Below are positions 5,241 to 5,377 of a DNA stretch of 5,377 nt, one piece after another. The notes beneath the pieces are model-generated. The model did not search any database. It saw only the letters and a program-made list of their open reading frames with translations, and was not told where the DNA came from. A program made the translations under genes and the position numbers. The stretch's first letter is position 1, and each line of letters opens with the position of its first letter. Origin of the DNA: Acetobacteraceae bacterium (GTDB lineage: Bacteria; Pseudomonadota; Alphaproteobacteria; Acetobacterales; Acetobacteraceae); assembly GCA_019689515.1 (NCBI GenBank), contig JADGHI010000294.1, forward strand, positions 1 through 5,377, in the 5' to 3' direction.

Positions 5241-5377
5241 ATGACGACCTCGCTCTCGGAGCAATTGCTGGCGGCCGCGCTAGCGGGGGAAGTGGACCGG
5301 GTCCGCATGCTGCTCCGCCATCCCGGCGACCGGGTCATGGACGGCCCGTGCGACGCCCCGTGCGGCGTTACTCCGCT
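5241..5377 (+). CDS. Ankyrin-repeat-like protein, 5' part only
   Basis: An open frame starts at ATG 5241 and runs off the right edge after 45 complete codons. Residues 6-26, SEQLLAAALAGEVDRVRMLL and the following Arg, match the paired helices of an ankyrin repeat (LL-AA--G--D-V--LL). GVTPL at 42 onward, completed by a partial CTN codon, resembles the G-TPLH start of the next repeat. There is no signal peptide. The codons are GC-rich like those of the neighbours, so only the upstream region is unusual in composition. A weak AAGG (5225-5228) lies 12 bases before the ATG. Ankyrin repeats mediate protein-protein contacts; the partner and total length cannot be seen. A CDPCDAPC-like cysteine pair (PCDAPC, residues 36-41) between the repeats is atypical. 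The family call rests on little more than one repeat. Confidence 0.65.
   Translation, partial: MTTSLSEQLLAAALAGEVDRVRMLLRHPGDRVMDGPCDAPCGVTP

Overview
The window is a strongly GC-rich stretch of bacterial chromosome. Codon third positions in the coding regions are overwhelmingly G or C, and the gene repertoire fits a GC-rich alphaproteobacterium, possibly an Acetobacteraceae/Roseomonas-like organism. That placement is an inference from composition and gene style, not from a marker gene. No RNA gene, CRISPR array, transposase or phage gene was recognised.

Left part (1-1745). A GntR/FCD-type transcription regulator reads rightward and ends 22 bases before the end of a leftward nitroreductase-family flavoenzyme, so the two converge. 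Upstream of the nitroreductase is about 360 bases with no credible gene, holding two perfect hairpins.

Centre (1746-4529). A tight leftward operon runs in the order cupin - otnK - otnC, with gaps of 13 and 3 bases and a good Shine-Dalgarno sequence for each gene. OtnK (3-oxo-tetronate kinase) and OtnC (3-oxo-tetronate-4-phosphate decarboxylase) are the last two steps that convert four-carbon sugar acids to dihydroxyacetone phosphate and CO2. The usual earlier enzymes (a threonate- or erythronate-type dehydrogenase and the isomerase OtnI) are not in the window. Directly behind otnC lies a decayed gene of the nucleoside 2-deoxyribosyltransferase-like/DUF4406 type. It is split between two reading frames and has no recognisable start codon.

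Right part (4530-5377). A 105-base divergent promoter region separates the cupin-otn operon from a rightward RidA-family gene and contains the palindrome TGACG-CGC-CGTCA. After the RidA gene comes a short AT-rich island with a perfect TATAAT hexamer. It leads into the first 45 codons of an ankyrin-repeat-like protein that runs off the right edge.

Working together: the cupin, OtnK and OtnC probably form one catabolic unit for a four-carbon acid. The divergent RidA-type protein may clear reactive by-products or be co-regulated through the shared palindrome. The GntR/FCD regulator is of the class that often controls sugar-acid catabolism, but it is not adjacent to the operon and its link is only a hypothesis. 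No wholly new system is evident. The most unusual points are the stripped-down otn operon with a cupin, the broken gene behind it, and the palindrome in the divergent promoter.
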